Below are positions 1 through 11,345 of a DNA stretch of 64,000 nt, in pieces (the stretch's first letter is position 1; each line of letters opens with the position of its first letter). The stretch comes from Brachypterus glaber (lineage: Eukaryota; Arthropoda; Insecta; Coleoptera; Kateretidae): assembly GCA_958510825.1 (NCBI GenBank), contig OY294047.1, forward strand, positions 42,244,006 to 42,308,005. The letters are read 5' to 3'. The notes beneath the pieces are model-generated. The model saw only the letters and a list, made by a program, of their open reading frames with translations, made no database searches and was not told the DNA's origin. A program made the position numbers and the translations under genes.

Positions 1-475
1 TATAAAAAAAAAACGTTACTCCACCCCCGGCTTACGGTGTGTACTTTTTTTTAAGTATTTACAATATTTTCGTGTAAATTTGTATGTGGGGCTTTTTGAG
101 GTAGCTTAAACTGAATCTGATAATAAAATTTTTCTAACTTCACCCCCGAAGGGAGGTGGGGGTGATTATTTTAAAATGTTTGTAATATTTTAGTGATAAT
201 TGGTATATAGGGGTTATTAAGGTCGCTTAAACTAAATCTTAGAATAAAAAAATCTTACTTTAACCCCTGAGGGACGGGGGGTAGTTTTCGTAAAAATTTG
301 TATATTGGGGTTTTCGAGATTTATGAAAGTAAATCTGAAGAAAAATGGTCTAACTTCACCCTCTTGGGACGGGGGGTAATAATATTTAATTATTTACAAT
401 ATTTTTTGCCATGTTTTGTGATTCCACTCCACGCTCGGGGGAGAAAAAAAGAAGAAAGCTTTTAACTGGGCAGTG
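1..475 (-). repeat. Interspersed repeat with CCCCTCAGGGG-type units, copy 1 (truncated by window start)
   Basis: Degenerate units of roughly 95-120 bp each contain a C-run/G-run core (about 18-30, 137-163, 258-284 and 353-379). Between the cores lie AT-rich stretches with a 'cttaaactgaatctga'-like motif. The right edge at 466-475 reads actgggcagtg, the reverse complement of the cactgcccag edge that starts the copies at 10654 and 13208. This copy is therefore in the opposite orientation. No coding capacity is visible. The three-way match is read directly from the sequence; the repeat class is unknown. Confidence 0.7.
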
Positions 476-531
476 TATTTTCACAATAATTTAATCAAAA
501 TTCACATATGGACTTTTACAAGTTCTTTGAC

Positions 532-1099
532 ACATAATTTATTTATTTATTTACGGAAGAACCTTTTTACAATAATAATATTTGTTTGTACATAATCAAA
601 AAAAATCACCATATATAATACAAGAAATATATCACAGAATATATTTTATTTTATTTTTAAATCTAACTAGAGAAAAAATAAAAATATCACACTCATCATT
701 TATAGTATTATTAACTATATTGACCATTCTACATATAGAGGAATGCATGCCGTAATTGGTGCGGTGATATGCGTTATTTAAAGTTTTTGAACATCTTAAG
801 TTAAAAGGAGGAACATAAATTAATAACAATGAAAGGATATGAGGACAGTCTATAACAAAGTTTAGTACTTTATATATGAACATAATATCATAGTAGTGTC
901 GGCGCTTTTCTAAACTAGGCAAAGAAAAATAATTCAAAAGGTCCAACATATCATTTCTTGAATAATCAATTTGACTTTTAAAGCATAGGTATTTCACAAA
1001 TTTATCCTGTATATGTTCTATCCTAGTAACATGTGTAAGCGCGAATAAGATAATAGTGAAAAGTGATGATGAAAACTTGTTATATTTCACGCGCCTCAA
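532..1099 (-). pseudogene. Non-LTR retrotransposon RT C-terminal fragment with 3' tail
   Basis: The minus strand encodes about 155 residues (1099 down to 632) that look like the region after the catalytic RT domain in CR1/L2/Jockey-type non-LTR elements. The hallmarks are an IEHIQDKFVKYL-like helix, a LPSLEKRRHYYDIMFIYKVLN block, and later HRTNYGMHSS and the closing CDIFIFSLVRFKNKIK. The catalytic RT motifs and the endonuclease are absent, so this is a 5'-truncated copy, as is usual for target-primed insertion. Past the stop, still on the minus strand, the sequence runs into a short (TAAA)n tract at about 532-553, which fits a 3' tail. Family assignment rests on remembered motif patterns; the exact clade is uncertain. 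Confidence 0.75.
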
Positions 1100-1109
1100 A
1101 ACTACTAAA

Positions 1110-1839
1110 GATTAGTTAAAATAAATTGATTTTAAAAAAGTTTTTTTTTATTTTTTTATTTTTTTTTATACACGGTATGAAAATTTTCAATAAATGTTAT
1201 TTACAGGATATTATGTTTTTAACAGTAAAAGAGTTTCATAAGTTATGATTTTTTTTAGAATTTCATCTTTTTTTTTATTAAGGAAAGCAAAAAAATAGCG
1301 AAGCTATTATATCATGGCCATCTATTAGCCGGTTCTATAGGCTGTAAGTAAGTCAAGCTTCCTGTATGAAATATATTATTTTAGTTTACACATTTCTGTA
1401 ATGAATTAGTCCCGTTATTTACCGTCAGATGGATAACCATTTTGACAATAAGAGAGAGTGACTAGGCAACAGCCAATGCTAGCATTAAGCGGTTTTAAAA
1501 TGCATTAAATTTCTATTATTTTTTATTGTTTTAAGTTTTAAAGTATATAAAAAAGAACACAAATAGCAGTGGTTTTATTTTGTACCCTTTATTGGCTGCG
1601 CCAAGTCGATTACAGCTATTACAGTGAATGTAAAGTGTTAAGAACAGCTAAAATCTAAGCGTGTTACTTGGTCTAGTTATCTTTCCTTCAGAAGTCTTCC
1701 ACTAGTCTTTCAAGTACCATAATACCATATAGTTTGTCTTAAGGTAGCTACTAGTGGCATAGGTACCTTAATTTAGTCTCGAGTTTTGTGATAGTTTGAG
1801 CTGCCACCATTTTAATGCAAATGTAACAAGGGCACGCGA
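1110..1839. other. Non-coding stretch upstream of the GTPase exon
   Basis: After a T-rich tract at 1139-1169 the sequence is unique-looking, AT-rich DNA with no ORF and no palindrome that I could see. It lies 5' of the GC-richer block and the GTPase exon, so it may contain regulatory sequence, but no specific site can be defended. Confidence 0.4.
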
Positions 1840-2080
1840 GTGCAGCATCACTTCCACCTAGACACGACAACGCGTTGCACCGTGCTATCGAACTCTTTCA
1901 CTCATCTCGATACCGGCACTGCAAGTGGAGGTACTATTTTACAATCGGTACCACCGTTCTTGTATTCAGTCGCCAAGCAGACGGCACGCGAAATCAGCTC
2001 TACAAGAGCAGTACGAAGTACCACGCACAGCGTGCACTTCGAGAATACGTATGCGTTTATTTTATAATTGTAATATTATT
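1840..2080 (+). promoter_or_regulatory. GC-richer block, possible promoter or 5' leader of the GTPase gene
   Basis: This block is markedly richer in G+C and CpG than its surroundings and is not visibly repetitive. It lies about 400 bp upstream of the GTPase start codon. Three short overlapping ORFs run through it in different frames, as expected of CpG-richer non-coding DNA rather than a gene. A TCAGT sequence near 1965 resembles an arthropod initiator, but no convincing downstream promoter element follows. A segment at about 1999-2034 (ctacaagagcagtac and an agcgtg end) recurs in shorter form at 2606-2636. The regulatory reading is inference from composition and position. Confidence 0.3.
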
Positions 2081-2488
2081 TTGGCCAAATTCGCACGCAA
2101 AAAAATAATATTTTTTAAGTGCGGAACCGGATGTGAACTATATTTTATGAATAAAATTACATTTTTGAAAAAAATTATAAAATAATTTGTGTTTTTAAAT
2201 ATTAAGTACTACCTACCCCTATGACATTATAATAATAATATTAGTACATTAGTGATATACATATCAGTGCCTAAAAATAAACTATTAAATACATTACTTA
2301 CCTAAATAGTTAGTTAATTAATTAGTTCAAACACTAAAATTAAGTTGACATTGATTTTAGAAAAACAAAATAGAGCAACAATTAACGATACTCAAGTGAT
2401 TAATGATTAATTTGTGATGGTTTTAAGTCAAAATGTGTACAAGTTTCTTTGCTTTTTGATTTGAAGATTTTAAACTTTTGCCTTCAAC

Positions 2489-2549
2489 ATGACCAACACG
2501 AACAGGATAAAAGTCGTGGTAATGGGGAGTTCACGAGTTGGAAAATCAG
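2489..2549 (+). CDS. First coding exon of a Ras-superfamily small GTPase (partial gene)
   Basis: The exon reads MTNTNRIKVVVMGSSRVGKS and ends on the first base of the next codon. It then meets a good splice donor: G|GTAAAT, with the intron starting at 2550. The residues form the beta-1 strand (RIKVVVM) and a complete P-loop, G-x4-G-K-S, which binds the nucleotide phosphates and Mg2+ in Ras GTPases. The codon-1 start is supported by the caacATG context, typical of insect starts, and by the short N-terminus before beta-1, as in Ras proteins. GSSRVGKS resembles RASD/Dexras-like members more than classical Ras (GAGGVGKS), but one exon cannot settle the subfamily. Switch regions, DxxG, NKxD and any C-terminal CAAX are not found in this window. 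What is seen is the exon and donor; the identity follows from the P-loop family; the subfamily is inference. Confidence 0.8.
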
Positions 2550-2730
2550 GTAAATTATTAAGTTTTTCTTAAAATTTTCCTTGAAATTTTCTATATTTAA
2601 TACAGTTCTACAAGAGCAGTACCACCCCCAGCGTGTAAACAGAAAATAGAAATAATTTTTTTAAGTCCGCAAAATAGAAATAATTTTTTTAAATCTGGTA
2701 ACGAATATGAACTACATAATAGTGTTTTCA

Positions 2731-2982
2731 CCAACGAACTAATAACTCTTCTCTCTAGAATAGGCATTTCATTTGTAAACTGAAAAAAACGTAGCCAACA
2801 TATACATTTGTCTGTCTTACTCGCACAGCTTTGTTCTAACAGAGACAACAATAACAGTTACTATAAATTGTTATTTTTCAGGCCTGAATATACCTACTAT
2901 TTGTTTATAAACAAACCGATGTTGGCGATACTTTCTATTAACGGTATGCGTATTCTAGAGAGAAGAGTTGTTAGTTCGTTGG
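2731..2982. mobile_element. Short TIR element in the putative first intron
   Basis: Inverted arms of about 32 bp at 2731-2762 and 2951-2982 share the core actcttctctctagaata with one or two mismatches. They enclose about 190 bp of AT-rich DNA without coding capacity. This is a MITE-like structure lying 180 bp downstream of the GTPase donor site. Confidence 0.65.
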
Positions 2983-2989
2983 GTTTCAC

Positions 2990-3476
2990 CCTTTAGTTTT
3001 AGTGATAGATAGTGCCTAATTAATTAGGCTGTTTCCTATTCCATATTTTAAGGTAGCATAAAAAAGAACTTTTTATAAATCAGAACATAACACTTTTAGA
3101 TTCCCAGACCAATAAAAATATTTGGTTTTCCTGATAAATCTATCAAATTCGATTTTTATATCAAGGGTAGGAATGTGGTAAATGTATTGGTTATTTTTTA
3201 GTTATAGAAATGTATCTGATAAAATTTTTTAAACTGGCAAAAGCTCTTAAAAGTTTTAATTTAAAACCCTAAAATAGGTTGTAGTAATCATAGATTAGAT
3301 ATTACGAGTTTACGGCTAGATGATCAACATCCAACAACTCGTAAAACTAGGAACAATAATATGTATAAATTTAAAGAGTTTTTTGTATACCTATAAGTAT
3401 TTCTTTTTTTTTTAATTAATTTGTTTACTTTTTAAATAAATGCATGAGGTGGTGCAGCAGTAGCATTAAATTGTAA
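2990..3476. other. AT-rich stretch, nothing identified
   Basis: No ORF, RNA gene or clear repeat was seen here. It lies between the small TIR element and an AT microsatellite. Confidence 0.4.
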
Positions 3477-3477
3477 A

Positions 3478-3508
<31 letters not shown>

Positions 3509-3510
3509 TT
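3477..3510. repeat. (AT)12 microsatellite followed by a T run
   Basis: About twelve perfect AT dinucleotides are followed directly by ten T residues. Confidence 0.9.
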
Positions 3511-3958
3511 TCGCTAAAAGACCTTTGTCATAATTACAAATAATTTCAAATGCATGCGATCATGCAATATAATAATATAGCAATAAATTCTTAATGGTTC
3601 AAAAAAAATATTCATATTATAATTATTTTAATTAATATCATTAATAAAACATTAACCATTTATGTAAGTATATAAATTATATTCAAATAAAAAATGCGTT
3701 TAATTGCCGTTTCTGATTATTTAGAGTTTATGTGGCGCCAGAGTTATACAGTAGTATGTTAGATCCAAGAATAGATCTTAACTTCTTATAACTTCATCAT
3801 AGCTCATGGTGTGGTTTTGTTAATTTAAATTTAAAGTTATGCCACCTCTGATTTTTTTCAGATGTTATTTAAACCCTTAATAACTAACAACCTGTATCAC
3901 AGACGCAAGCAAAACTCATTATGTTATTATTACGGAAACCGCGCATATTCCTGAAACT

Positions 3959-4167
3959 GAAGTTTGCCTCGTTTTTTTGCATCGAAAATTCAAATAGTAC
4001 ATTAAAGTACTAGTTCATAACATACGTTTTTAGCACACGAGTACAAGTGTAGAAAACAAGACGCTTGCGGCGAGTTTTCTAAAGTACTAGTGCGCTAAAA
4101 ACGTGTTATTGAATAAGTGCTTTAATATACTATTTGAATTTTCAATGCAAAAACCGTTGCAAACTTC
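3959..4167. mobile_element. Palindromic MITE, about 209 bp
   Basis: The left arm starts gaagtttgcctcg and continues through a region with ttcaaatagtacattaaagt. The right arm is its near-complement and ends cgttgcaaacttc. The arms are about 85 bp with scattered mismatches, and the short centre contains cttgcggcg. No ORF is present. Confidence 0.8.
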
Positions 4168-4169
4168 AT

Positions 4170-5216
4170 TTATCCCCACTCCATGTAAGTTCATTCGATA
4201 GTCAAACACGCATCGCTCAATACTAAGTAAGAATACACGAGAAACGATAAAAAATATTATCGTTTCAAAAAAAAATACAACTCTATAGATTACAAATATA
4301 TAATTTATATTATCATATACTTATCCCAAACTGACATATGCAGCTACAAAATTGTTCTAGAATTTTAGATGCCTAAATTACCTGCTTTTTGGCTTATTTA
4401 CAAAAAAAAAAAGTTATGGGAGAATATTATTTTTGCATTTAGAAGGTCGAACTAGGAATGATATGTTTAGTCCGAATAATTCTTTTTTATTTTTTTATGG
4501 TTCAGTTTTATAAATTATTTATGGGAACACGTCCGAGTAACAAATTAAGACACTTTGCTCACGTATTCCTATTAAATTTATTAATAAATGTTTTATGATT
4601 TTGTAAATAATTATGTCTGGGTGTAATTAAAAATGTTTAAACTGCAGTCAAGGTGTCCTTCTGACAAAAAGAAAGTTGTCTCCAAGTGCAAAAAGGTATT
4701 CTTTTTTTTATGCAAGGGAACACTGAAAAAAAAGATTTGATTAGCTTAAACAGATCAATTGTTAAATATAAATAAAATAATAGAAAATACAAGTTTTTGA
4801 AGTAAAGTAAATTGGTATTAATGTCTTTTTTCTACTTTTTAGTTATATTTAATATGTAACTAATAGAAGCCCTGAATAGATACTATTGTTATGTAATATA
4901 TTTTTTAAAATTGATATAACGCGAGTCCTCCAGGAAATGAATACCAAAAGTCCGGCCTATGTCTATGATAAAAATTTCATGAAATGCATAAAGTAAAAAT
5001 TTTCTAAGGAATTTTCAATCACAAAATAAATCTTTAACAGAACTTTGTGGCTTTAAAAAGTGTTACATCTAGATGGTGTAGTATATTATTGTGGTATACC
5101 ACCTATAGATATACATTTAAAATAAATAAAAATACATATAATGAACGAAATATTTTATTAATAAATGTGTACTGGAATCACAGATTTTACATACTAGATA
5201 AAATATTAACGTATTC
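4170..5216. other. AT-rich intergenic or intronic DNA, nothing identified
   Basis: No ORF of note, no clear palindrome and no recognisable RNA gene were seen. Confidence 0.4.
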
Positions 5217-5345
5217 AAAGTGACTAACACATGCGACTCTCCCTCCCTCTCGAATTTTCGTGTCTCTGTTTACAGTAACATCTACAGTTTTATTGGTATT
5301 ATCTGGTGTTTTTTTATTACGTTGGTTATCTTGGACAGTGAAGTT
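5217..5345 (+). repeat. Fragment of the repeat also found at 8600-9020
   Basis: The segment matches the reverse complement of about 8880-9010. Shared pieces include atgcgactctccct-like, aattttcgtgtctctgtt and attacgttggttat. The matching stretch is about 125 bp. The element class is unknown. Confidence 0.65.
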
Positions 5346-5574
5346 TTAACACAGACGTCAAAATCACAAGATGAGGTTAACTTTGAAAAATATAAATAAA
5401 CTTTTGATTTTTACTGAATATAAATCTAAAAACAATATATGACTATATATAAATATATAAGATATGGATTGTGGGGAATAATGTTTTATCACAGATCTGT
5501 GTTGACTATGGATAAAGGGTAAGTTAAAACAAACCAAACCAAGTGGTGTAGTGACCATATCAGCTTTCTCAGTC

Positions 5575-5945
5575 AAAAAGGACCTATTATAGAGACCTAT
5601 TGGAAAATCCCTATGCATAAACCTATTCAATTGTTTTGTTGTTATAAGTAGAAAAATCTGTATGAAACGTAGGCATCTATAAGTTTTCTATGTTTTTGAA
5701 CAGATATTTTCCTAGACCTACTGGAAATTTTTAGTAGGACAATCCCTATGAAAAGTGTAAGTATCTATAAGTTTTCACATTTTTTTTTGGACAAAGGTTT
5801 TCCAAAAAACCTATAGGTACACAATTCATAAAAAAATTCCTACTTCGACCTATAAAACAATTTTATAGGATTACATAAGCTTTCTATAAAACATGTAGAT
5901 ATTTATAGGTTTTGGATGGGGATTTTCCCATTACTTTTTAATTGA
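5575..5945. repeat. Degenerate tandem repeat, units of about 90-110 bp
   Basis: Units share a pattern of ccctatgaaa-like, tctataagttttc and a purine-rich end with cctac or cctat. At least three imperfect copies follow one another (starting near 5580, 5655, 5745 and, more weakly, 5830). No coding capacity is visible. Confidence 0.6.
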
Positions 5946-6190
5946 TAGTATTAATGTCTTTAATTGTAGAGTAATGAAATTATGCCATCCAGTATGATAA
6001 TAAGCAACAAACTTATGGAAATAAAAATGCGAGTTTATGTGCAGATAAGCATAAGGAAGTATGCATCAAAGAAAATATATAATACTAAAATAGCCTTAGC
6101 TGGAGCAACCTTGGGACATACGAAGACCTTTAAGACCAAAATTTTACTGTAGTAATCTTAATATATATCAATTTTTATTTAATGTTTATA

Positions 6191-6902
6191 CAGAGCGGTT
6201 CAAAAGTCACCCCCCCCCCTCTTAACTTTTGAAGCAGTTGAGATATCGACTTCAAATTTGGAACTTTTAAATAAGACAACTTAAACCATCTTTTAGCATA
6301 TATTTAATACTTTCAGCTCTTAAAATGTGGGCAGGGGGGCATGGGGGCACATTTTTTTAAATGGAAAGGGGGTCGTTTAAAACATCATTTTAAAGCTTAT
6401 AAAATTCTCCATTTAACTCCATATTTTTAAATTAAAAAAAAAATGGGTTTAAAATGGGGTTGAAAATGGGTATTAATGTCAAAATTCCTCTAAAAAAAAC
6501 AAATAATTTTTTAAAAATGCCTAATTTCATCATAAAAAAATGTTAATTATACTTTTAAACTAATTTTAGTTGACATAAATAAAAATTTATAAAAAAACTT
6601 AAAAAATCGAATGTTTTAGCACAAAAAATTGAAAAATCAAAACCTTAAAAAACGTTTTTAAAAAATTAAAAAATGTTAGTGTAAATAGAGAATTTTATAA
6701 GCTTTAAAATGATGTATCACACGACCCCCCTTTTCATTTAACAAAAATGTCCCCCCATGCCCACATTTTAAGAGCTGAAAATATCAAATATATGCTAAAA
6801 TATAGTTTAAGTTGTCTTATTTAAGAGTTCTAAATTTGAAGTCGATATCTCAACTCGTTCAAAAGTTAAAAGGGGGGGGGGGTGACTTTTGGACCGCACT
6901 GT
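6191..6902. mobile_element. Mariner-like palindromic MITE, family A, long copy (about 712 bp)
   Basis: The left end reads cagagcggttcaaaagtcac and the right end is its inverse, ggtgacttttggaccgcactg, with TA on both sides. This fits a TA target-site duplication as made by Tc1/mariner transposases. A run of C next to the left end matches a run of G next to the right end. The inverted complementarity continues for more than 150 bp inward. No transposase is encoded, so the element must depend on one in trans. Related copies lie at 54123-54514 and 55454-55534. Confidence 0.9.
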
Positions 6903-7092
6903 ATACATATTTCATATAGGATTAATCTTGGTATAAAGTAAAAATGGATAGACGAGTAGTTAATTTTAAAAATTGTTTTAATAAATTAAGTATATAAATA
7001 TATTAATAAATTTTATTATAAAAAAATTGTATGTAATATTTGGTAGAATAATATCAGAAACTAACATAGAGATTCTCTACTATGTAATATAC

Positions 7093-7470
7093 AGAGTTGA
7101 TACTTTCATTACAATAACAGGGTCGGACAAGAGTAATTTTAAATTATTTTTGGTGAGTTTCTTTAATACATACCTATGCCGAATAAGAAATAATAATGAC
7201 CAAGTTGATACTTTCATTACAATAACAAGGTCAGACAACAGGAATATTAAATTATTTCTAATTTTTGGGCTGTTTGTTTAATACATATCTATGCCGAATA
7301 AAATTATGTCTGTATACAGACAATGCCGAATAAGAGAATAAGATTATATCTGTATACAGACATATAATCTTATTCAGCATAAATATGTATTAAACAAACT
7401 GACCAAAAATTAGAAATAATTTAATATTCCTGTTGTCCAACCCTGTTATTGTATTGAAAGTATCAACTCT
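7093..7470. mobile_element. Fold-back element with one duplicated arm
   Basis: An approximately 100-bp arm beginning agttgatactttcattac occurs twice in direct orientation (from about 7093 and 7203) and once inverted, ending gtatcaactct at 7470. A short palindrome with tctgtatacaga marks the centre (about 7310-7350). It is a non-coding palindromic element with a local arm duplication. Confidence 0.8.
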
Positions 7471-7515
7471 GGTCATTATAAATATGATTTATAATATATT
7501 ATATCTTATACACTG

Positions 7516-7736
7516 TATGAGAAAATACAAATCGCACTTCACAGTGCGTAAACTAAATAGCACTCTGTATGGATATTTGCATATATTTCTGAAGACTTGA
7601 TAAATAATTTTTTTTGGTATACATTTTCTATTAAAAAAAAATGTATTAAGTTAAAAGAAATAGATGCCAGTGACCCTACAGAGTGCTATTTAGTTTACGC
7701 ACTGTGATGTCATATTCGTTTGGACTTTTTCTCATA
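7516..7736. mobile_element. Palindromic MITE, about 221 bp
   Basis: Left end tatgagaaaatac and right end ctttttctcata enclose strongly inverted cores (cagtgcgtaaactaaatagc and its complement). Arms are about 55 bp around an AT-rich centre of about 115 bp. Confidence 0.85.
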
Positions 7737-7995
7737 AAATGGTGTATACATATGATTTATATATCAAATATTAAAAATATTCTTACACAAGTGTCTATCA
7801 CAAAAGTTTTTGTCAAAAAACTCTTTGATCACAAAAGTGTCTGTCTAATCACAGTTTGTTTTACTAATAAGGGAAAATATAAATATCAATGATAAAAAAA
7901 TAGTAAAATATTATAAACTGAATATAAATATACAACTGAACACTCCAATCCAATTCGGGTTTGCTCTAGGCTCTCTGGCCAGGTCATGTGGACTT

Positions 7996-8600
7996 CTAAA
8001 TTCTGGTAACTTCCTTTCCGATATCTTTCCTCTTCTGATTTTCTACAATTAAGTTTTTATTTTGAAAGAATTTGGTTATTTCTACTGCTATGGATTTATT
8101 GGGGTGACAAGCAGGGAATTTAGGCTAATAGGGGTCGGGCATGTCTTAGCTAGGGCCCCATAGAAGGATGAATATTGTTGGGAGTGTCTTGGGCATTCAA
8201 AAAGGATATGTTTGATGTCTTGTATATTTCCGCACCACACCATGGGTCTTCCTTTATGTTAATTTTAAACAAGTGGGAGTTGGTAAAGGAGTGTTTACCT
8301 CTCATATGACATATTTTTGTTCTTTTTTTACTGGTTAGTCCTAAGTTATTAACCATGTTCTCTTTTTTAATTCTGTCCTTTCCCAGTACATGCGTCCTTT
8401 TAAGGGACTCCCTTAATTTGTCCCATACTGTCCCATTCTTTTTTCCACTTCATAAATAGGATTTCTTTTGTTTCTTGGTTGTAATCACGGAAATGCGTTT
8501 TGACTCGAACCACGAGATTTTCCAGGCTTCATTCGCTATTCTGTCGGCTGCTCCATTTTCCGTAATTTTTGTATGTCCCGGAATCCAGCAAAAGTTAACA
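7996..8600 (-). pseudogene. Non-LTR retrotransposon RNase H to C-terminal fragment
   Basis: On the minus strand, starting at 8599, the sequence reads VNFCWIPGHTKITENG then AADRIANEAWKI. This is the C-terminal part of a retroelement RNase H (the WIPGH and N-x-AD pattern). A stop and frame changes follow. Further on comes CHMRGKHSFTNSHLF and, in a shifted frame, a cysteine/histidine segment with DIKHILFECPRH typical of the region after RNase H in R1/I/Loa-type elements. The remaining product ends at a stop near 7996. Several frame breaks show that it is dead. The 5' side is interrupted at 8600 by an unrelated repeat. Confidence 0.75.
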
Positions 8601-9040
8601 AAACACATGAACAAAGCGAAAAAATCCACAAGCCAAACAGATTACTGAAAGGTAAACGAAAACGAAGGAGCGCCTAGTTATAGCTACCCGTACCCGAAAT
8701 GCGCCTGCGTAGTAGAGGGCTAACCGTTTTTCAATATATTATTCTAAATCCAAACCAATTTTTTACAAAATAAAAACAGGCACAAAACCACCGTTAACCA
8801 ACGCTAAAGTAAATTAACGTCCCGCAAACAACAAAAAACCAAAACAATCTCGGTGCGGGTAGCTATAATTAGGCGCTCGTAAAAACAATACAGAATAACC
8901 AACGTAAAAAAAATCACTAGGGAAATACCACATAATACCAATAAAACTGTGGATGTTACTGTAAACAGAGAAACGAAAATTCGAGAGAGAGGAAGAGTCG
9001 CATGAGTTAGTCAAATTTTTTTGATCTTGCAATGGAATCC
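8601..9040 (-). mobile_element. Repeat element interrupting the RNase H fragment
   Basis: The element contains inverted internal segments (gagcgcctagttatagctac at about 8669 and its complement ending 8879) and shares about 125 bp with 5217-5345. It abuts the truncated RNase H sequence exactly where the reading frame is lost. Its outer limits and class are uncertain. Confidence 0.55.
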
Positions 9041-9049
9041 CCAATCTAG

Positions 9050-9413
9050 TATATGAGGTCTGTTACTGGAATATAAAGAAGTTTATTATTATATTTTAAC
9101 AAAAATTAATGAAAGTTCTTATTTTCAAGGAGTTAGTAATACCGATAATACCGATAATAATACTATTTCTTACTATTTTTAGTATTTTAAACACTCAGTA
9201 TAAATATCTACTTGTTATCTCTCATTTAGGTTTCTTAAACATGCATTACAAGAAAGTTTCTTAAAAACTTAAGCAAAACATTTGGTATCTAAATATTGCT
9301 TGATTTTTTATTAATTATTTTTCTGTGTGTATAAGAGAATAAAGTTATGTTATTGCAACATGATTGGCTAAGAATAGGGTGGGATAAAGAGCTGACTCAA
9401 ACCAGTCTTAAGA
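9050..9413. other. AT-rich stretch, nothing identified
   Basis: No ORF or repeat structure was recognised between two mobile elements. Confidence 0.4.
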
Positions 9414-10240
9414 CTAATAACCAGTACCCGGCGTATTTCTAGTTAGTCCAGTCTTCAAGTTAATAAAAGAGGCTTTACCTGGAAATAACTCAGGGAGTTT
9501 AGATTTTTGGTTTATTGGGTAGGGTTTAAGGCCGCAAATAAACAATTTTGCGACATTGAACTCGATTTGGACCTGTAATTTTTTAACGTATTTTTCACAA
9601 AAAAACGGACTTTTTAAATAACTCAAGATCGGTGCATCCTAGGACAAAAAACGTTTAATATGAAAATAAAGAGGAGCAAATCTCCAACATTTTGTGTCGT
9701 GTATTTTTTTGTACGACTTATAGCTAATTTACGGCACCGTCTTAAACGTTACACTGTGGGGTTTTGGATTTTTCTTTATGACTTGGTTAGGAAGGTTTTT
9801 TTTTATTCTTAATACAATGGTGATTCAATTGAAAATCGGTTTACTCGAGATAATGGGGCACAAATGTGTGAATTATTATTAAAAAAAAAAAAAATTACGT
9901 AAATTAAAAAGAGTGCTAGATAGATTTTTTTAATTTTCACCCAAAATGTTCTAAGGGGCGCGCCTAACCGACGATAAAGAACAATTTTGGTTTTTCGAAA
10001 AAAAAAATAAAAATCTAAAAACATATAGTAGTAACGTTTAAGAGATATTTTAAAAATCCGTTAAAAAAATAACAGTTCCAAATCGAGTTCAACGTCGCAA
10101 AATTGTTTTTTTATTTGCGGCCATTAACCCTACCCAATAAACCCAAAATCAAAACTCCCTGAATTATTTCCAGGTAAAGCCTCTTTTATTGACCTGAAGA
10201 CTGGACTACAACTGGAAATATGCCGGGTACTGCTGATAAC
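9414..10240. mobile_element. Long-TIR element, about 827 bp
   Basis: The left arm (from 9414, with cagtacccggcgtattt) and the right arm (to 10240, with its complement aaatatgccgggtactg) are inverted for about 180 bp. They include matching stretches around ggtttattgggtaggg and gcggccattaaccc. The interior is AT-rich, and the ORFs through it are by-products of the palindrome. No transposase is present. Confidence 0.9.
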
Positions 10241-10653
10241 TTGATATTGTCATCAAAAAAATAAATAAATGTGCGATGAAGGAGCAAAAAAATAGTCAGA
10301 ATTAGGTCATTTATCATAATACTTAAATCACGAACACAGCTTTTTCATTTCTTACTTTATTTTACAGGAAAAGTCATTATATGACGGTCAAGTTCAGCAT
10401 ACTTGGATGTACCATGATGCTTTTAGACACTAGCTATCCGACATGTCACGTTTATACAATAATGAGTATTTCTTTCCCAGAAACCATGCATAATAAAATA
10501 AACATTTAGTTAAAGAAACATCAAACGTTACGAGAAAAATTAGTTTTATTTAAGTATTTCGTGCGTGAAAGTGATACGCCACCTCCTCATCTACAGTGAC
10601 AAATGTCGTTCGCAATTAGCGGCGATGAACTTTAACTTTATCTACAAAAAATA
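10241..10653. other. Spacer, nothing identified
   Basis: Slightly less AT-rich than its surroundings, with no ORF, RNA gene or repeat that I can support. Confidence 0.35.
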
Positions 10654-11005
10654 CACTGCCCAGTGAAAAGCTTTTCCATTTTTCACCTCCGCGCGTATAA
10701 TGGATTTTTTTTGTCAGATTCAGTTTTAGCAATATATCAGTTTTCACGAAAACTACCCCCCACTCCTCAGGGGATGGATTTAGATTTTTTTGTTATCAGA
10801 TTCACTTTCAGCAACCTCAAAAACACCAATATACCCCCACCCCTCAGGGGGTGAAATTAGAAAAAAATATTATCAGATTCATATTAGTCGACTCCAAAAC
10901 CCCCTATATACCAATTTTGAAGAATTTATTGAAAATATTTAAAAATATTTACCCTCTTACCACCTCGGGGTTGAAGTTAGAAAAATGTTATTATCAGATT
11001 CAATT
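10654..11005 (+). repeat. CCCCTCAGGGG interspersed repeat, copy 2
   Basis: It starts cactgcccagtgaaaagc and continues with tttttcacctccgcgcg. It then has about three units, each with an accccNcctcagggg-like core and an attatcagattca motif. It matches the copies at 1-475 (inverted) and 13208-13843. Confidence 0.75.
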
Positions 11006-11084
11006 AAAAAAAAAAATCTTTTTACGAAAAAGGAAAAAAAATGTATTTTTTTTTTAATTATAGTTTTTTTAATTTTTTTTAGTT

Positions 11085-11345
11085 TAACCCCCAATAACTT
11101 TTTTGTTTTTGGAGGGATTATTTTCAAAAACAATAGTATATTGCAATATCGCAACTACTTAAAAAAAGAATTCTAAGAAATTTTGTTAAAAAAAATCAAA
11201 TTGTAATTGACATTTAACCTCCAATAACTTTTTTGTTTTTGGGGGATAATTTTCAAAAACATTAGGGATCTTCCCTTTTTAGATTTTTCCTGAAAATTTC
11301 TAGTCGATCGGATAATTTGTTCTGGAGTTATCGTGTTAACAAAAA
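11085..11345 (+). repeat. Interspersed repeat with ttttttgtttttgggggga units, copy 1
   Basis: Two internal units carry cccccaataacttttttg followed by a G run. After them come ggatcttcccttt and a gtcgatcggat motif. The same arrangement in the same orientation is found at 44765-45025. The shared order of motifs shows that these are two copies of one family. Function and class are unknown. Confidence 0.7.

Noticed and set aside
1840..2185. Three overlapping 75-86-codon frames as a coding gene
   Set aside because: All three frames are open because the block is GC-richer. None has a recognisable domain. A leader or promoter is more plausible.
7093..7470. A CRISPR-like or regular spaced repeat array
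   Set aside because: Only two direct copies plus one inverted copy of a 100-bp arm, in eukaryotic DNA. It is a fold-back element.
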